A stretch of DNA of 12,913 nt from Candidatus Odyssella thessalonicensis (GTDB taxonomy: Bacteria > Pseudomonadota > Alphaproteobacteria > Bin65), in contig SBBV01000162.1 in assembly GCA_005240015.1 (NCBI GenBank), forward strand, positions 1-12,913, written 5' to 3'. Positions 12,562-12,913 of the stretch are shown here, piece after piece. The translations under genes were made by a program, and so were the position numbers. Numbering within the stretch: position 1 is the first letter of the stretch; every line of letters starts with the position of its first letter. Under the pieces are notes generated by a model. That model had not been told where the DNA came from and did no database searches. It saw nothing but the letters and a program-made list of their open reading frames with translations.

Positions 12562-12913
12562 TCAATCCGTCCCGATGAGGGGCGGCCAGAATTTCGCGTA
12601 AACGCCGCCCTGATAGGCGAAGGCGGCGGCGGCCAGCAGGAGCAGTATGCCGCCGATCCGCTCGATGCGCGGAACCAGGAACATCAGCCGCTGCATGCGC
12701 ATCAGGACGCCCGCCGCGGCGCCGACCACGAGGATCGGCACACCCCGCGCCAGTCCGAAGACGAACAGGAGAAGGGCGCCCATCGCGACGTCGCCGGTGG
12801 TCGCGGCGCCCATCAGCACCGGCAGGATCAGCGGCGTGCATGCGGGACAGGTGGTGAGGCCAAAAGGTATGCCGAGGAGAAAGGCTGCCCCGAAGCCGCC
12901 GACCAGCCTGGGA
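12562..12913 (-). CDS. CcdA/DsbD-like membrane protein, 5' end missing
   Basis: The frame is open from the window edge (first full codon ends at 12910, read on the minus strand) to the TGA at 12564-12562, giving about 116 residues. It begins LVGGFGAAFLLGIPFGLTTCPACTPLILPVLMGAATTG, then LLLFVFGLARGVPILVVGAAAGVLM and a last membrane segment IGGILLLLAAAAFAYQGGVY. A Cys-Pro pair in a hydrophobic GxTxC-P setting, followed by PLILP and three membrane segments, fits the CcdA/DsbD transmembrane family, which passes electrons across the inner membrane through a cysteine pair. Here both cysteines sit together as CPAC in the visible part. An apparent GTG start at 12819 would cut this motif off and is rejected. 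It precedes the ABC-2 permease by 13 bases. Family assignment is good; exact role (thiol transfer, cytochrome maturation, metal handling) is open. Confidence 0.75.
   Translation of the reverse strand, partial: PRLVGGFGAAFLLGIPFGLTTCPACTPLILPVLMGAATTGDVAMGALLLFVFGLARGVPILVVGAAAGVLMRMQRLMFLVPRIERIGGILLLLAAAAFAYQGGVYAKFWPPLIGTD

Overview
This is a GC-rich chromosomal stretch that reads as an Alphaproteobacterium, probably Rhodospirillales or Hyphomicrobiales-like. The evidence is a cysteine-free 205-residue ribosomal protein S4 encoded on its own, alphaproteobacterial families (DUF2927, PAS_5), the C-rich/G-rich palindromic intergenic repeats common in that class, and the linkage cysS-cimA-trmJ near rpsD. 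The assignment is from recognition of proteins and layout; no search was run.

Layout from left to right. Position 1-560 (+) is the 3' part of a DUF2927 gene. It runs tail to tail into a DUF899 thioredoxin-like gene (565-1284, -), which is divergent from an HxlR-family regulator (1522-1878, +) across a spacer with two inverted repeats. A palindromic repeat element (1886-1999) lies between the regulator and rpsD (2006-2623, -). rpsD has a strong promoter and a leader of about 130 nt with three hairpins. A secreted HbpS/GlcG-like gene (2907-3404, +) follows. Next comes the tightly overlapping minus-strand operon cysS (7274-5865), cimA (5868-4267), trmJ (4270-3431), preceded by a small membrane-protein gene (7342-7779, -). 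Divergent from that is a well-conserved gamma-resorcylate decarboxylase (7912-8886, +) with a perfect 20-bp palindrome upstream. A gap holding five 10-bp tandem repeats leads to a PAS_5 protein (9077-9685, -). A second palindromic repeat element (about 9825-9900) precedes the end of nadE (9909-11573, -). Then come an ABC-2 permease (11751-12548, -) and, upstream of it, a CcdA/DsbD-like membrane gene cut by the window edge.

How the genes work together. Most are core housekeeping genes: translation (S4, CysRS, tRNA 2'-O-methylation), isoleucine precursor synthesis by the citramalate route, and NAD synthesis. Small accessory units sit between them: the HxlR/DUF899 divergon, the aromatic decarboxylase, the secreted HbpS-like protein, and the CcdA-like/ABC permease pair.

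No clear mobile element, phage, CRISPR array or defence system is visible. The points most worth a second look are non-coding: the structured rpsD leader, the paired inverted repeats of the HxlR divergon, the palindrome ahead of the decarboxylase, and the 10-bp tandem repeat.
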